From Paraburkholderia mimosarum LMG 23256 = NBRC 106338 (GTDB lineage Bacteria > Pseudomonadota > Gammaproteobacteria > Burkholderiales > Burkholderiaceae), in assembly GCF_000739815.1 (NCBI RefSeq), contig NZ_BBJJ01000009.1, positions 62,001-126,000 of the forward strand: a DNA stretch of 64,000 nucleotides, in the 5' to 3' direction. The translations under genes and the position numbers were made by a program. The notes beneath the pieces were generated by a model that saw nothing but the letters and a program-made list of their open reading frames with translations, was not told the origin of the DNA and made no database searches. Shown piece after piece: positions 1 through 9,563 of the stretch (positions within the stretch are counted from its first letter, which is position 1; each line of letters begins with the position of its first letter).

Positions 1-148
1 CCGCGTACTGGAACTTGTAGTTGCCGTGGCCGACCGAGTTCAGCTCGTTGATGAGGTCGAAGAAGAAGAACAGGCCCGAGAAGGCGAACAGGATGAAGAT
101 GAACGTCAGGTAAACCTGGCGAGCGAAGTATTTCTCGTAGATGCGCAT
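1..148 (-). CDS. lptG: LPS export permease LptG (N-terminal fragment)
   Basis: Only the first 49 codons are in the window; the rest lies beyond base 1. The reading starts MRIYEKYFARQVYLTFIF and continues through one strongly hydrophobic segment (about residues 12-34) into NELNSVGHGNYKFQYA, typical of the LptG N-terminus. LptG pairs with LptF as the inner-membrane permease of the LptB2FGC complex that extracts lipopolysaccharide. It starts 15 bases after the lptF stop on the same strand, so the two are co-transcribed. The call rests on the short N-terminus and on the lptF neighbour. Confidence 0.9.
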   Translation of the reverse strand, partial: MRIYEKYFARQVYLTFIFILFAFSGLFFFFDLINELNSVGHGNYKFQYA

Positions 149-163
149 CGGTCAGTTTCCCTC

Positions 164-1264
164 TCAGTTTCCAGGAGAGGCGCGGCGGAACATCGCACGT
201 GTGAAGAGCGGCCGGTTGCGCACGCGTATCCAGAAGATGAACACGACCAGCGCGAGCACCACGACGTGCAGCGAGACGAGACCGACGCCGAACGCCATCT
301 TGCCTTGCTCGATCTGCGATTGCACGACGTTGAGCAGGTTCGAATAGGTGAGGTAGATGAGCACCGCCATCACGAGATTGATCGTGCGGCTGCGGCGCGG
401 GTTCTGGTACGCAAGCGGAATGCCGAGCAGCATCAGGTTGATCGCGATGAGCGGCAGGCCGGCGCGCCACGCGAGCTCGCCCAGGTTGTCGTTGGTGGGA
501 TTGCGCAGGAGGCCCGGCGTGGACGTGGTGCTCGCCGACGGCGTGTTCACCACGGGCTGACTCGTGATCTTCACGCCGTAGCGCTGGAACTCGCTGATGC
601 GGAAATCGGGGTGGCCCGGCTCGCCGTCGTAACGCCGGCCGTTTTCGAGCACGACGAAGCGGTCGCCGCCCTTCATGGTTTCGGTGTGGCCTGTCTTCGA
701 GACGATCACGCTGACCTTGCCGTTTTCCGTACTCGTGACGAACACGTTCTCCACGCGGCCCTGGTCGGGGCTCATGCTTTCGATGAAGAACACGCGGTGC
801 GTGGTGGGCGACTCGCGGAACTGCCCGGGCGCGAGCAGCGATACTTCATCGCGCTGCTGGAAGCGCGCGCGAATGAGCTTGCTTTGCGCGTTCGACCACG
901 GCCAGCCGACGAACGCGAAGAACACGATGAGCAGGATGATCGGCGTGGCAAACGTGGCGACCGGCTTGATGAGGCGCGTGAGGCTCACCCCGGAGGAGAG
1001 CCACACGACCATTTCGGAATCCTTGTACCAGCGCGTGAGCACGAACAGGATCGACACGAAGAGCGTGACGATCAGCATCACGGCCATGTAGCCGATCACG
1101 GTCAGTCCGATGAGCACCAGCACGTCGCGCGGGTCGATCTGACCCGACGCGGCGAAGCCGACGATGCGGATCATCATCGTCGTCAGCATGATCGTGAGCA
1201 GAACCATGAACACGGCGCCGGCCGTGTACGCGAGTTCGCGCTGCAGGGAACGTTCGAAGATCAT
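164..1264 (-). CDS. lptF: LPS export permease LptF
   Basis: A 366-residue protein of the LptF/LptG (YjgP/YjgQ) family. Three hydrophobic segments lie in the first 125 residues, a hydrophilic periplasmic domain (about 125-260) follows, and three more segments lie near the C-terminus (around residues 270-350). This is the six-helix plus beta-jellyroll layout of LptF. With LptG and the LptB ATPase it lifts lipopolysaccharide out of the inner membrane toward LptC/LptA. It begins [11 protein letters not shown]. It is divergent from pepA and is followed by lptG after 15 bases. The length matches the family. Confidence 0.95.
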   Translation of the reverse strand: MIFERSLQRELAYTAGAVFMVLLTIMLTTMMIRIVGFAASGQIDPRDVLVLIGLTVIGYMAVMLIVTLFVSILFVLTRWYKDSEMVVWLSSGVSLTRLIKPVATFATPIILLIVFFAFVGWPWSNAQSKLIRARFQQRDEVSLLAPGQFRESPTTHRVFFIESMSPDQGRVENVFVTSTENGKVSVIVSKTGHTETMKGGDRFVVLENGRRYDGEPGHPDFRISEFQRYGVKITSQPVVNTPSASTTSTPGLLRNPTNDNLGELAWRAGLPLIAINLMLLGIPLAYQNPRRSRTINLVMAVLIYLTYSNLLNVVQSQIEQGKMAFGVGLVSLHVVVLALVVFIFWIRVRNRPLFTRAMFRRASPGN

Positions 1265-1398
1265 TCTTGAAGGGCAGGGCGGGCGGCCCGTGCCGGGAGG
1301 CGCGCAGCTCGCGCAACCGCCCAGGAGCCGCCGCGGGAAAAATAGCGGATAATTGCGGCTTTCATCCTAAGCCCAGATTTTATCCGAGGACAAGCGCG

Positions 1399-2910
1399 AT
1401 GGACTTTAGCATAAAAGCCTGTGACTGGAGCAAAGGCGGGGAAGGCCCCTTCCTGACCGGCAAGTCGGATTGCGTCGTGGTCGGCGTGTTCGAGGCGCAA
1501 ACGCTCTCGGGCCCGGCGTTCGCGATCGACAGCGCAATTGGCGGCGCAATCGCGCGCGTCGTCAAGGCCGGCGACATCGACGGCAAGGCCGGCTCCACGC
1601 TGCTCCTGCCCGAAGTGAGCGGTATCGGCGCCTCGCGCGTGCTGCTCGTCGGTCTCGGCAAGCAGGACACGTTCGGCCAGAAGGCTTACGGCGACGCCGT
1701 CAAGGCCGCCTGGCGCGCGATCCTCGGCACCAAAATCGCACAGGCCACGTTCACGCTCGCGCAACTGCCGGTGAAGGAGCGCACGGGCGACTGGTGCGTG
1801 CGCGCCGCCATTCTCGCGTTGCGCAACGAAACGTACCGCTTCACGCAGATGAAGAGCAAGCCCGACGTCGCGCAGCGCGCGTTCAAGCGTGTGATCTTCA
1901 GCATCGACGCCGCCGAGGAAAAGGCAGCGAAGCTCGCGGCGAAGCAGGCCACCGCGCTCGCAAACGGCATGGACCTCACGCGCGACCTCGGCAATCTGCC
2001 GGGCAACGTCTGCACGCCCACGTATCTCGCGGCCACGGCCAAGAAGCTCGCGCGCGACTGGAAGCTCAAGGTCGAGGTGCTCGGCCAGCGTCAGATCGAA
2101 GCGCTCAAGATGGGCTCGTTTCTTTCGGTGACGAAGGGTTCGGTCGAGCCGCCGCAGTTCATCGTGCTGCACTATGAGGGAGCGAGCGCCAAGGCCGCGC
2201 CCGTCGTGCTGGTCGGCAAGGGCATCACGTTCGACACGGGCGGCATCTCGCTCAAGCCCGGCGAGGGCATGGACGAGATGAAATACGACATGTGCGGCGC
2301 CGGCTCGGTGCTCGGCACGATCCGCGCGGTCGCCGAAATGGGGCTCAAGCTCAATGTGATCGGCATCATCCCGACCTGCGAGAACATGCCCGCGGGCAAC
2401 GCCACGAAGCCGGGCGACATCGTCACGACGATGGCGGGCCTGACCGTGGAGGTGCTCAACACCGACGCCGAAGGCCGCCTGATCCTGTGCGACGCGCTCA
2501 CCTACGCCGAGCGCTTCAAGCCGGCCGCGGTGGTCGACATCGCCACGCTCACGGGCGCGTGCATCATCGCGCTCGGCCATCACAACAGCGGCCTCTTCTC
2601 GAAGGACGACGCGCTCGCGGGCGAACTGCTCGACGCATCGCGCGAGGCCAACGACCCCGCCTGGCGCCTGCCGCTCGACGACGAGTACCAGGAGCAGCTC
2701 AAGTCGAACTTCGCCGACCTCGCCAACATCGGCGGGCGCCCGGCGGGCAGCGTGACGGCGGCGTGCTTCCTTTCGCGCTTCGCCGAGAAATACCCCTGGG
2801 CGCACCTGGACATCGCGGGCACCGCATGGAAGAGCGGCGCGGCGAAGGGCGCAACGGGCCGCCCCGTGCCGCTGCTCGCCCAGTTCCTGATCGATCGGGC
2901 CGCGCAATGA
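1399..2910 (+). CDS. pepA: Leucyl aminopeptidase PepA (M17)
   Basis: A 503-residue cytosolic M17 aminopeptidase that removes N-terminal residues from peptides. In other bacteria PepA also binds DNA as a Xer recombination accessory factor and transcriptional regulator. The catalytic domain has [11 protein letters not shown] with metal ligands K274 and D279, then MKYDMCGAG, then the family signature NTDAEGRL with D356, E358 and R360. The start [10 protein letters not shown] was chosen because the frame can extend back to 1267 but the upstream residues are arginine/proline-rich and unlike the family. It is divergent from lptF and sits upstream of holC, a common pairing in proteobacteria. Confidence 0.96.
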   Translation: MDFSIKACDWSKGGEGPFLTGKSDCVVVGVFEAQTLSGPAFAIDSAIGGAIARVVKAGDIDGKAGSTLLLPEVSGIGASRVLLVGLGKQDTFGQKAYGDAVKAAWRAILGTKIAQATFTLAQLPVKERTGDWCVRAAILALRNETYRFTQMKSKPDVAQRAFKRVIFSIDAAEEKAAKLAAKQATALANGMDLTRDLGNLPGNVCTPTYLAATAKKLARDWKLKVEVLGQRQIEALKMGSFLSVTKGSVEPPQFIVLHYEGASAKAAPVVLVGKGITFDTGGISLKPGEGMDEMKYDMCGAGSVLGTIRAVAEMGLKLNVIGIIPTCENMPAGNATKPGDIVTTMAGLTVEVLNTDAEGRLILCDALTYAERFKPAAVVDIATLTGACIIALGHHNSGLFSKDDALAGELLDASREANDPAWRLPLDDEYQEQLKSNFADLANIGGRPAGSVTAACFLSRFAEKYPWAHLDIAGTAWKSGAAKGATGRPVPLLAQFLIDRAAQ

Positions 2911-2962
2911 CGTCAGGCATGGCGATTGCGGCGCGCGTGACGGTGTGTAAAGTGGTGCTGGC

Positions 2963-3379
2963 ATGACGCGCATCGATTTCCACACGAACGTCGGCGACTC
3001 GCTGCTGTACGCGTGCCGGCTCGCGCGCAAGGCGTATCTCGCGGGCGAGCAGGCGGTCGTGCTGGCCGAGCCCGGCCGCCTGCGCGCGTTCGACGAGATG
3101 TTGTGGACCTTTTCGCCGCTCGACTTCGTGCCGCATTGCATGGCCGACAGCCCGCATGCGGGCGCATCGCCCATCGTGCTGGCGACGGATCTGGAGCGTG
3201 CCCCGCATCATCGCGTGCTGCTCAATCTGGGTGGGGAGGTGCCGCCGCAATTCGCGCGCTTCGAGCGCCTGCTCGAAGTGATTGGCGATACGCCCGACGA
3301 ACTCGCGTCGGGCCGCGAGCGCTATCGCTTCTACCGCGACCGCGGTTACGCGCTCAACAACTACAAGCAGGGCGGCTGA
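2963..3379 (+). CDS. holC: DNA polymerase III chi subunit HolC
   Basis: A 138-residue protein, close to the usual chi subunit length. The N-terminus MTRIDFHTNV leads into an alternating strand/helix pattern, and the ending with a YALNNYKQGG tail matches HolC. Chi links the clamp loader, through psi, to single-stranded DNA-binding protein at the replication fork. It starts 52 bases after pepA on the same strand, the usual pepA-holC arrangement. No upstream in-frame start fits better. Confidence 0.92.
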   Translation: MTRIDFHTNVGDSLLYACRLARKAYLAGEQAVVLAEPGRLRAFDEMLWTFSPLDFVPHCMADSPHAGASPIVLATDLERAPHHRVLLNLGGEVPPQFARFERLLEVIGDTPDELASGRERYRFYRDRGYALNNYKQGG

Positions 3380-3438
3380 GGCCGGACGCGAGCAGCGTAC
3401 CGGCGCCCGGCCGACTGCTCCGATCGATGGAGGTACTC

Positions 3439-3837
3439 ATGTCCGGCAAGCACGATACGGAAGATGCGGCGATTCCGCTCCTGAACGAGGTGATGGTGGC
3501 CGGCAATCCGTTGCGCGCGCATAACGTCGAAGAGGCGAAGGGCGCGACGGCGGCCGCCGTGAAGGCTGTCGTGGCCGAGCGCGAGGGCCTGTTCGCGCAT
3601 GACGCCGACGCCTTGGTCGAGCGCCTGCGTGGCCGCTGCCTCGCGTGGCTCACGGGCGAGGGCCGCGCCGTGATCGAGGCGCGCTGCAGCGCCGCGATGC
3701 AGGAACATACGAACTGGCTCGTGGGACAGGTGTCGCGCGAGATCGGTCTCGCGCTCGAAACGGAACTCAAGAACTGGGTGAAGGCCGCCGTGCGCGAAGA
3801 ACTGGCGGCGCGCTCGGGGCAACCGCCGTCGGCCTGA
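3439..3837 (+). CDS. DUF2486 family protein
   Basis: A 132-residue protein with the IPLLNEV motif at residues 12-18, followed by an alanine-rich, mostly helical, charged body. The pattern fits DUF2486, a small family I know from Burkholderia next to holC. Its function is unknown. Two ATGs lie close together, at 3427 and 3439. The second was chosen because the GGAGGT at 3429-3434 gives a well-spaced ribosome binding site for it, while that same motif overlaps the first ATG. No signal peptide or membrane segment is visible. It probably belongs to the pepA-holC transcription unit. Confidence 0.75.
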   Translation: MSGKHDTEDAAIPLLNEVMVAGNPLRAHNVEEAKGATAAAVKAVVAEREGLFAHDADALVERLRGRCLAWLTGEGRAVIEARCSAAMQEHTNWLVGQVSREIGLALETELKNWVKAAVREELAARSGQPPSA

Positions 3838-3904
3838 TTCCCGGCGCCGCCTGGCCTCGCCCGGTTGGGCTTGTGGCAACGCGACGCCGCCAACCGTCCT
3901 CGCC

Positions 3905-4264
3905 TCACTTGAGCGTGAGGATCCAGTTCGCAAGCGTGGCCGCCTGGCCGGGGTTCAACTGCGTGTTGGCCGGCATCGGCACCGTGCCCCACACGCCGGT
4001 GCTTCCCTCAAGAATCTTGTGCGCGAGATAGGTCTGCGCGTCGGGCTTGCCCGCGTATTTCGCGGCAATGTCGTGCAGGGCGGGGCCCATGAAATTGCGG
4101 TTCACCGAATGGCAACTCATGCAGTTCTGCTGCTGGGCGAGCGCGAGGCCGGTCGGGCCATGCTGCGCGCAGGCCGGGGCCGTCCCGAGCGCGCCGGCCA
4201 TGCCGAACGCGAGCGCGGCCGCGAGCGTCGCTGTCTTGTTCTTTGCTTGCGACTTCCGTTTCAT
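3905..4264 (-). CDS. Periplasmic monohaem c-type cytochrome
   Basis: A 119-residue protein with an N-terminal signal peptide (residues 1-34, ending ACAQ) and a single CXXCH haem site, CMSCH, at 48-52. M97 in VPMPAN is the likely sixth ligand. The order and spacing resemble class I, cytochrome c551/c552-type electron carriers. The start MKRKSQAK gives a normal signal peptide; an in-frame extension to 4357 lacks these features. It is not next to an oxidase or other redox partner, so the donor and acceptor cannot be told from context. It is convergent with the DUF2486 gene and lies downstream of ilvD, separated by a terminator. Confidence 0.9.
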   Translation of the reverse strand: MKRKSQAKNKTATLAAALAFGMAGALGTAPACAQHGPTGLALAQQQNCMSCHSVNRNFMGPALHDIAAKYAGKPDAQTYLAHKILEGSTGVWGTVPMPANTQLNPGQAATLANWILTLK

Positions 4265-4314
4265 ACAGGCCTCCGCCAGCGTATGCGCCGGCTGTGTCGT
4301 CGCATTATAAAAGC

Positions 4315-4345
4315 AAAGGGCGCACGTTCCGGGCGCGCGCCCTTT
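4315..4345 (-). terminator. Intrinsic terminator after ilvD
   Basis: On the minus strand, 9-bp arms AAAGGGCGC and GCGCCCTTT (4337-4345 and 4315-4323) enclose a 13-base loop, followed by GCTTTTATAA. It lies 53 bases past the ilvD stop and would separate ilvD from the downstream cytochrome gene. Confidence 0.8.
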
Positions 4346-4397
4346 CGTCTTTGGCATCGCAGCGGGCGTCCGGCGTTGCGCCGAGTCCCGCCTTATC

Positions 4398-6071
4398 CTA
4401 TCCGGTTACCGCGCCCTGGTTGGCCGGGCGCGCGAGCGCCGCGTACTTTGCCAGCACGCCACGCGTGCAGCGCGGCGCCGGCTGCTTCCATGCCGCGCGG
4501 CGGCGCGCAAGCTCGACATCGTCGACGTTCAGCTGCAGCAGGAGCTGGTGCGCGTCGATGGTGATCGAATCGCCCTCCTGCACGAGCGCGATCGTGCCGC
4601 CTTCGAACGCCTCGGGCGCCACGTGGCCGACCACCATGCCCCAGGTGCCGCCCGAGAAGCGGCCATCGGTGATGAGACCCACCGACTCGCCGAGCCCCTT
4701 GCCGATGAGCGCCGAAGTCGGCGCCAGCATCTCCGGCATGCCGGGGCCGCCCTTCGGGCCGAGGTAGCGCAGCACGACGACGTCCCCGGCCTTGATCCGG
4801 TCCGCGAGGATCGCTTCCATGGCGCTCTGCTCGTCGTCGAATACGCGCGCGGGCCCGGTGATGACCGGGTTCTTCAGGCCCGTGATCTTGGCGACGGCGC
4901 CCTCTACCGCGAGGTTGCCCTTGAGGATGGCGAGGTGGCCTTCCTTGTACAACGCCTCGCTGATGGGGAAGATCACCTTCTGGTCGGCGCGCGGCGTGGA
5001 CGGCACGTCCTTCAGTTCCTCTCCGATGCTCTTGCCCGTGATGGTGATGCAGTCGCCGTGCAGCAGGCCCGCGTCGAGCAGCAGCTTGAGCACCTGGGGA
5101 ATGCCGCCCGCCTGATGCAGATCGGTCGCGACATACTGGCCCGAGGGCTTCAGGTCGCAGATCACCGGCACCTTCTTGCGCATGCGCTCGAAGTCGTCGA
5201 TGGTCCATTCGACTTCCGCAGCATGCGCGATGGCGAGGTAGTGCAGCACGGCATTGGTCGAGCCGCCCGTCGCCATGATGAGCGCCACGGCGTTCTCGAT
5301 CGACTTTTTCGTGATGATGTCGCGCGGCTTGAGGTCCTGCTTCACGGCTTCGACGAGCACGCGCGCCGATTCCGCGGCCGAGTCGACTTTTTCCTCGTCG
5401 GGGTTGGCCATCGTCGACGAGTACATGAGCGACATGCCGAGCGCCTCGAACGACGAGCTCATCGTATTCGCCGTGTACATGCCGCCGCACGAGCCCGTGG
5501 AGGGGCACGCGTGCTTCTCGATGCCCTCGAAATCCTCTTCGGTCATGCGCCCGGCCGTGAATTCGCCGACGGCCTCGAACGCCGACACGATGGTCAGCGC
5601 ACGGCCCTTCCAGTTGCCGGGCCGGATCGTGCCGCCATACACGTAGATGCCGGGCACGTTCATGCGCGCGAGCGCGATCATGCCGCCGGGCATGTTCTTG
5701 TCGCAGCCGCCGATCACGACCACGCCGTCCATCCATTGGCCCTGCACGCAGGTCTCGATGCAGTCCGCGATGACCTCGCGCGAGACGAGCGAATACTTCA
5801 TGCCCTCGGTGCCCATCGACATGCCGTCCGAGATGGTGGGCGTGCCGAAGGTCTGGGGGTTCGCGTCGGCGTTCATGATGGCGGCGACGGCGGCGTCGGC
5901 CAGCCGCTGCAGGCCCGCGTTGCAGGGCGTGATCGTCGAGTGGCCGTTGGCGATGCCGATCATCGGCTTGTCGAAGTCGCCTTTCTCGTAGCCGAGCGCG
6001 TAATACATCGAACGATTGGGCGAGCGGGCGACGCCTTGCGTGATGTGCTTCGAACGACGGTTATAGGGCAT
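4398..6071 (-). CDS. ilvD: Dihydroxy-acid dehydratase IlvD
   Basis: A 557-residue enzyme of branched-chain amino acid and pantothenate precursor synthesis; it dehydrates dihydroxy acids to 2-keto acids. Cluster-binding cysteines are C50, C123 in [10 protein letters not shown] and C195 in [17 protein letters not shown]. The length matches the shorter class of IlvD rather than the roughly 616-residue E. coli enzyme. The start [13 protein letters not shown] is preceded by GGAG at good spacing; upstream in-frame codons to 6200 look non-coding. The product 2-ketoisovalerate feeds pantoate synthesis, which links it to panC/panD at 21-22 kb, though they are not in one operon. Confidence 0.96.
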   Translation of the reverse strand: MPYNRRSKHITQGVARSPNRSMYYALGYEKGDFDKPMIGIANGHSTITPCNAGLQRLADAAVAAIMNADANPQTFGTPTISDGMSMGTEGMKYSLVSREVIADCIETCVQGQWMDGVVVIGGCDKNMPGGMIALARMNVPGIYVYGGTIRPGNWKGRALTIVSAFEAVGEFTAGRMTEEDFEGIEKHACPSTGSCGGMYTANTMSSSFEALGMSLMYSSTMANPDEEKVDSAAESARVLVEAVKQDLKPRDIITKKSIENAVALIMATGGSTNAVLHYLAIAHAAEVEWTIDDFERMRKKVPVICDLKPSGQYVATDLHQAGGIPQVLKLLLDAGLLHGDCITITGKSIGEELKDVPSTPRADQKVIFPISEALYKEGHLAILKGNLAVEGAVAKITGLKNPVITGPARVFDDEQSAMEAILADRIKAGDVVVLRYLGPKGGPGMPEMLAPTSALIGKGLGESVGLITDGRFSGGTWGMVVGHVAPEAFEGGTIALVQEGDSITIDAHQLLLQLNVDDVELARRRAAWKQPAPRCTRGVLAKYAALARPANQGAVTG

Positions 6072-6456
6072 GGGGAACTCCGGTGGACGTTGTCTCGCAG
6101 GCCGGCCGTTGTTCTTGTGCGGGCGGTTTTTCGTAGCCGCGTCGTACCTGCATGCCGGCATGTGATGGCAAGCATGCGGTTTCGCGAGAACGCTGTCCAA
6201 TATATTATTCGTGGCTCATCGAGTCCTGCTCGCCGCTCGCGATGGTCATCCGTCACCGTTATATTCGCCGTGCGTGCCAACTGTGCATTCTGCTTCCCGC
6301 TCCCGCGCCTCGGCGATAATGTCACGCCGTGACGCGCCGGCGGCGAACCCCGGCGCTTTGCAAACGTCCAACCAGTCTGGCCCGCTTTGAGGCACCGCGG
6401 CGCTGCCGCTTACAACCCGATTTCAACCGATATCGCCGAGAAGACTTCATCCCACG
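6072..6456. other. Intergenic region between divergent ilvD and lgt
   Basis: 385 bases with no supportable gene. It is less GC-rich than its flanks around 6195-6270 and must hold the divergent promoters of ilvD and lgt. A -10-like GATAAT is present on the plus strand at 6315-6320, but the matching -35 is poor. I see no regulator gene or recognisable attenuator or riboswitch. Confidence 0.5.
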
Positions 6457-7392
6457 ATGCTCATCCACCCGAACTTCGACCCCGTCGCCATTCATCTGGG
6501 GCCGCTCGCCGTGCGCTGGTACGGCCTCATGTACCTCGTCGGCTTCATACTCGCGATCGTGATCGGGCGCCTGCGCCTGCGTCTGCCGTTCGTGGCCGCG
6601 CAAGGCTGGAACGTGAAAGACATCGACGACATGCTGTTCTACGGCGTGCTCGGCACGATCCTGGGCGGGCGCCTCGGCTATGTGCTGTTCTACAAGGCGA
6701 GCTGGTATTTCGCGCACCCGCTCGACATCTTCAAGGTGTGGGAAGGCGGCATGTCGTTTCACGGCGGCTTCCTCGGCGTCACCTTCGCGATGATCCTGTT
6801 CGCGTGGCAGCGCGGCCGCACGTGGCTGCAGGTGACGGACTTCGTCGCGCCGATGGTGCCCACGGGCCTGGCCGCCGGACGTCTCGGCAACTTCATCAAC
6901 GGCGAGCTGTGGGGCCGCGTGACCTCGCCCGACTCGCCGTGGGCCATGCTGTTCCCGGGCGCCGCGAACGACGATGCGGCATGGCTCGCCGCGCATCCGC
7001 AACTGGCTGCGCAGTGGCATCTGAGCGAGGTGTTCGCGCAATACCATCTGCTGCCGCGCCATCCTTCGCAGCTCTATGAGATTGCGCTGGAAGGCATCGC
7101 GCTCTTCGTCGTGCTGATCCTTTTCTCGCGCAAGCCGCGCCCCGTCGGCGCGATTTCGGCGATGTTCCTGATTGGCTATGGTCTAGCGCGTTTCACGGTC
7201 GAGTTCGCGCGCGAACCCGACGACTTCCTCGGCCTGCTCGCGCTCGGCCTTTCGATGGGCCAATGGCTTTCGCTGCCGATGATCATCGTGGGCATTGGCT
7301 TGATGGCGTGGGCGTATCGCCGCGCCAATCGCGGCAAGGACGACAGCAAGAATGGCAACGACGGCGCGCGGGTGGCGGGCGCGAAGAGCTGA
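6457..7392 (+). CDS. lgt: Prolipoprotein diacylglyceryl transferase Lgt
   Basis: A 311-residue integral membrane enzyme that moves diacylglyceryl from phosphatidylglycerol to the lipobox cysteine of prolipoproteins. It has the Lgt signature [14 protein letters not shown] with R142 (equivalent to the essential E. coli R143), SFHGGFLGV before it and HPSQLYE after it. There are about seven hydrophobic segments. The start [15 protein letters not shown] matches the family N-terminus. Substrates inside this window are the OmpA-type lipoprotein (40599-41249) and the SodC-like lipoprotein (42803-43366). A strong bidirectional terminator follows. Confidence 0.97.
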   Translation: MLIHPNFDPVAIHLGPLAVRWYGLMYLVGFILAIVIGRLRLRLPFVAAQGWNVKDIDDMLFYGVLGTILGGRLGYVLFYKASWYFAHPLDIFKVWEGGMSFHGGFLGVTFAMILFAWQRGRTWLQVTDFVAPMVPTGLAAGRLGNFINGELWGRVTSPDSPWAMLFPGAANDDAAWLAAHPQLAAQWHLSEVFAQYHLLPRHPSQLYEIALEGIALFVVLILFSRKPRPVGAISAMFLIGYGLARFTVEFAREPDDFLGLLALGLSMGQWLSLPMIIVGIGLMAWAYRRANRGKDDSKNGNDGARVAGAKS

Positions 7393-7426
7393 CGCTCGCA
7401 CACGCACGAAGCGCATTGAGCCCATG

Positions 7427-7463
7427 AAAAAGGCCACGGTTTTAAACAAACCGTGGCCTTTTT
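7427..7463. terminator. Bidirectional terminator between lgt and the SIMPL-domain gene
   Basis: A perfect 16-bp stem (7427-7442 with 7448-7463) around a 5-base loop. The arms start with A5 and end with T5, so it can work on both strands. It serves the convergent lgt (+) and SIMPL-domain gene (-). Confidence 0.93.
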
Positions 7464-7488
7464 GTTGCGTGCTGCCCAAGTGTGCGCC

Positions 7489-8220
7489 TTACTTCATTTG
7501 CACCGATCCGGAGACATTGACCGTCACCGTTGAGGTGCCGCCTTCGACCGGCACGGGCGACGACATCTTCGCATCCGCCGACATGGCGCGCGCGCTCATC
7601 ATCATCACGGGGCGCGGCATCACGCCCGAATGCCCCACGTTCACGTCGCGGATCGAGTAGCCGCTATAGCCGAACGCGCGCGTGGCCGACAAGGCTTGAT
7701 CGCGGAACGAGGCGATGGCCTGGCCCGAGAGCTTCTGCTCGGCGGCGCGCTGCGCCTCGGGGGACAGCGAGAACTGCACGTTGCCCACTTGCATGACGGA
7801 GCCGAGATCGCCGGCGAGCTTCGACGCCGCCGCGAAATCATGCGATTCGAGCACGACTTCCGTGCGGCCGCGCCAGGCGGAGATGCGTCCGTCGCGATCG
7901 GTGGAGGGGAAGATCGAGAACTGGCCCGATCGGGCGGTCACGCCCGCGACACCCCTGGCGCGTTGCAGGGCGGCGTCGGCGCGCTGGTTGAGCGTCGCCG
8001 TGAGCGAAGCGGGATCGTTCGCTTCCTGCTCGTAAAACAGCGTGATGGTGACGACGTCTTGAGGCACTTCGGCGCTCGCCTGGGCGGAAAGCGACAGCAC
8101 GCCCGAGGGCTGGAAACGCGCGTCGCTCTGGGCAAGCGCTGCGCCCGGTGCGAAAGTGATGGCGAGGGGGAGGGCGGCGGCGAATGCGGCGGCGAGCGTT
8201 ACGGCGGTTTTTCGGTTCAT
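7489..8220 (-). CDS. SIMPL/DUF541-domain periplasmic protein
   Basis: A 243-residue secreted protein. The signal peptide covers about residues 1-31 (ending AALAQ), and the rest is a single SIMPL (DUF541, YggE-like) domain starting SGVLSLSAQASAEVPQD and ending in the VTVNVSGSVQMK strand. Family members have been linked to oxidative stress tolerance and outer-membrane integrity, but no reaction is established. The start MNRKTAV has AAGGAG upstream and gives a clean signal peptide; an in-frame extension to 8268 does not. It stands alone and is convergent with lgt. Confidence 0.88.
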   Translation of the reverse strand: MNRKTAVTLAAAFAAALPLAITFAPGAALAQSDARFQPSGVLSLSAQASAEVPQDVVTITLFYEQEANDPASLTATLNQRADAALQRARGVAGVTARSGQFSIFPSTDRDGRISAWRGRTEVVLESHDFAAASKLAGDLGSVMQVGNVQFSLSPEAQRAAEQKLSGQAIASFRDQALSATRAFGYSGYSIRDVNVGHSGVMPRPVMMMSARAMSADAKMSSPVPVEGGTSTVTVNVSGSVQMK

Positions 8221-8396
8221 TGAGGCTCCTTGCAGAACTGGCGTCGCGAGCGTGGTGTGATCGAACATTCAGGCAACGATGCGCGACTGTGCGCGATTGT
8301 GCTTGAAGTCGCGCAGCGATGTCGCTTCCGTGCCTCGGCCGCTTGGGCTCGTGCCGCTGCCATGCCGCTTCAACACATGGTGAACGACGTGCCGCA

Positions 8397-8855
8397 TCAC
8401 ATCAGATGTTTCGTGATGAAGTTCCACTCGGCCGCGGTGACCGGGGTGATCGAAAGGCGATTGCCTTTTGCGAGCACGCGCATGTCCGCGAGTTCGTCGT
8501 GTTCACGCAAGGCGGCCAGAGGAATCAGCGGACACTTCTTCTTGAACACGACATCGACGAGCATCCAGCGCGGATTCTCGCGCGTCGATTTCGCGTCGTA
8601 GTAAGGGCTCTTCGGATCGAACTGCGTGGGGTCGGGGTAGGCCGTGGACGACACCTCGGCGATGCCCGCGATACCGGGCTCGGGGCAGCTCGAGTGATAG
8701 AACAGCACGCCGTCGCCTTGCTGCATGGTGTCGCGCATGAAGTTGCGCGCCTGATAATTGCGCACGCCGGTCCATGGCAGCGTGCGCTGCGGCGCGCGTG
8801 CGAGGTCGTCGATGCTTGCTTCGTCGGGTTCGGACTTCATCAGCCAGTAGCGCAT
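8397..8855 (-). CDS. EVE-domain protein (Thy28-like)
   Basis: A 152-residue single-domain protein. MRYWLMKSEPDEASIDDL at the start and WTGVRNYQARNFMRD, then DGVLFYHSSCPEPGIAGIAEV, are diagnostic of the EVE fold, which is related to PUA and YTH domains. EVE proteins are thought to bind modified bases in DNA or RNA; no substrate can be named here. The start was chosen at the family N-terminus rather than the in-frame extension to 8969. It lies downstream of the 6S RNA terminator on the same strand. Confidence 0.9.
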   Translation of the reverse strand: MRYWLMKSEPDEASIDDLARAPQRTLPWTGVRNYQARNFMRDTMQQGDGVLFYHSSCPEPGIAGIAEVSSTAYPDPTQFDPKSPYYDAKSTRENPRWMLVDVVFKKKCPLIPLAALREHDELADMRVLAKGNRLSITPVTAAEWNFITKHLM

Positions 8856-8973
8856 GAGTCGAAGGTCACGTCGATAGGGAGAGGGGCAGGCATGCGCGCA
8901 AGGCCATGCGCGAAGCGGCGCACACAAGCAAGCGCGAAATCGGCCACACAACGGAAAACGGCCGCACAACGGA

Positions 8974-9005
8974 AAACGGCATCGGACGCTGGTCCGATGC
9001 CGTTT
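8974..9005 (-). terminator. Intrinsic terminator of the 6S RNA unit
   Basis: A perfect 14-bp stem (9005-8992 with 8987-8974) with a 4-base loop and a short T-run on the minus strand. It sits just past the presumed 3' end of the 6S RNA and would end the zapA/ssrS transcription unit before the EVE-domain gene. Confidence 0.85.
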
Positions 9006-9012
9006 GAATAGG

Positions 9013-9187
9013 TCCCCGCCATAGCCGCTAGGCCGGCATCCTGAACCGAGGGTTCAGAATTGGTCGCAGTTAGCAGCACTTCGGGTACATCAGACTGTGT
9101 GACGCGCACGCCCGTGCTACAAATTTCCGCAACCGTGCACATGGCATTGGTTCAAGGAATATATGACCTTGGCGAACCAGGCAGGGA
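9013..9187 (-). ncRNA. ssrS: 6S RNA (SsrS), probable
   Basis: The minus-strand transcript folds as a 6S RNA would. A closing stem pairs TCCCTGCC (9187-9180) with GGCGGGGA (9020-9013). A long irregular hairpin pairs GGTTGCGG with CTGCGACC around an internal GAAATTT bubble, continuing through TAGCA/TGCTA. A separate CTGAACC-CTC-GGTTCAG hairpin lies on the 3' side, like the one in E. coli 6S. The length (about 175 nt) and the position just downstream of zapA agree with 6S. 6S RNA binds sigma70 RNA polymerase in stationary phase by mimicking an open promoter. The exact ends are inferred from the pairing. Confidence 0.8.
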
Positions 9188-9192
9188 AGCTG

Positions 9193-9207
9193 ACTAAACT
9201 GTTTAGT
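9193..9207. promoter_or_regulatory. Perfect inverted repeat just upstream of the 6S RNA
   Basis: ACTAAAC-T-GTTTAGT, a perfect 7-1-7 palindrome 5 bases before the presumed 6S start. On the minus strand TTTAGT inside it is in position to act as a -10 box. A second, shorter palindrome (AACGT..ACGTT, 9208-9222) follows directly toward zapA. It could be an operator or a processing site. Confidence 0.45.
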
Positions 9208-9248
9208 AACGTGCTCGACGTTACGATGAAGGAACCGCTTTACCGCGC

Positions 9249-9563
9249 TTATTGCACCCCATACTGCTGGATGACCGCGCCGAGCTGTTCATTCATTTGG
9301 CGCATTGTACGACGGATTTCTTCGGCTGGGAATGCTTCCCCATGACGCACGCTCGTTTGCAGGCGCAGCAGTTCCGACGCAAGCGAAAGCGCCGCCATGA
9401 CCGCAATGCGATCGGTGCCGCGCACATTGCTGTGATTGCGGATTTTCGACATTTCGGCGTCGACGCGCGCCACCGCTTCGAGCAGGGCCTGTTCCGTTTC
9501 CGGCGAACAGACGAGGCGATAGCTTTGCCCGAGTATCGTCGCTTCGATCTGCTTGGTGGTCAT
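9249..9563 (-). CDS. zapA: Cell division protein ZapA
   Basis: A 104-residue protein. MTTKQIEATILGQSYRLVCSPE followed by a predicted long C-terminal coiled coil is the ZapA pattern. ZapA bundles FtsZ filaments and stabilises the Z-ring. The start overlaps the last bases of the upstream coiled-coil gene (ATGA at 9560-9563), so translation is coupled. The 6S RNA gene follows, an arrangement conserved in beta- and gammaproteobacteria. Confidence 0.95.
   Translation of the reverse strand: MTTKQIEATILGQSYRLVCSPETEQALLEAVARVDAEMSKIRNHSNVRGTDRIAVMAALSLASELLRLQTSVRHGEAFPAEEIRRTMRQMNEQLGAVIQQYGVQ

Noticed and set aside
4548..6332. 594-codon frame antisense to ilvD
   Set aside because: Very rich in Arg, His, Asp and Ala, typical of antisense reading through a high-GC3 gene; ilvD has full family motifs.
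6072..6456. A regulator gene or remnant between ilvD and lgt
   Set aside because: No frame here shows a helix-turn-helix or any LysR-type residue pattern; the interval is too short for a full regulator.
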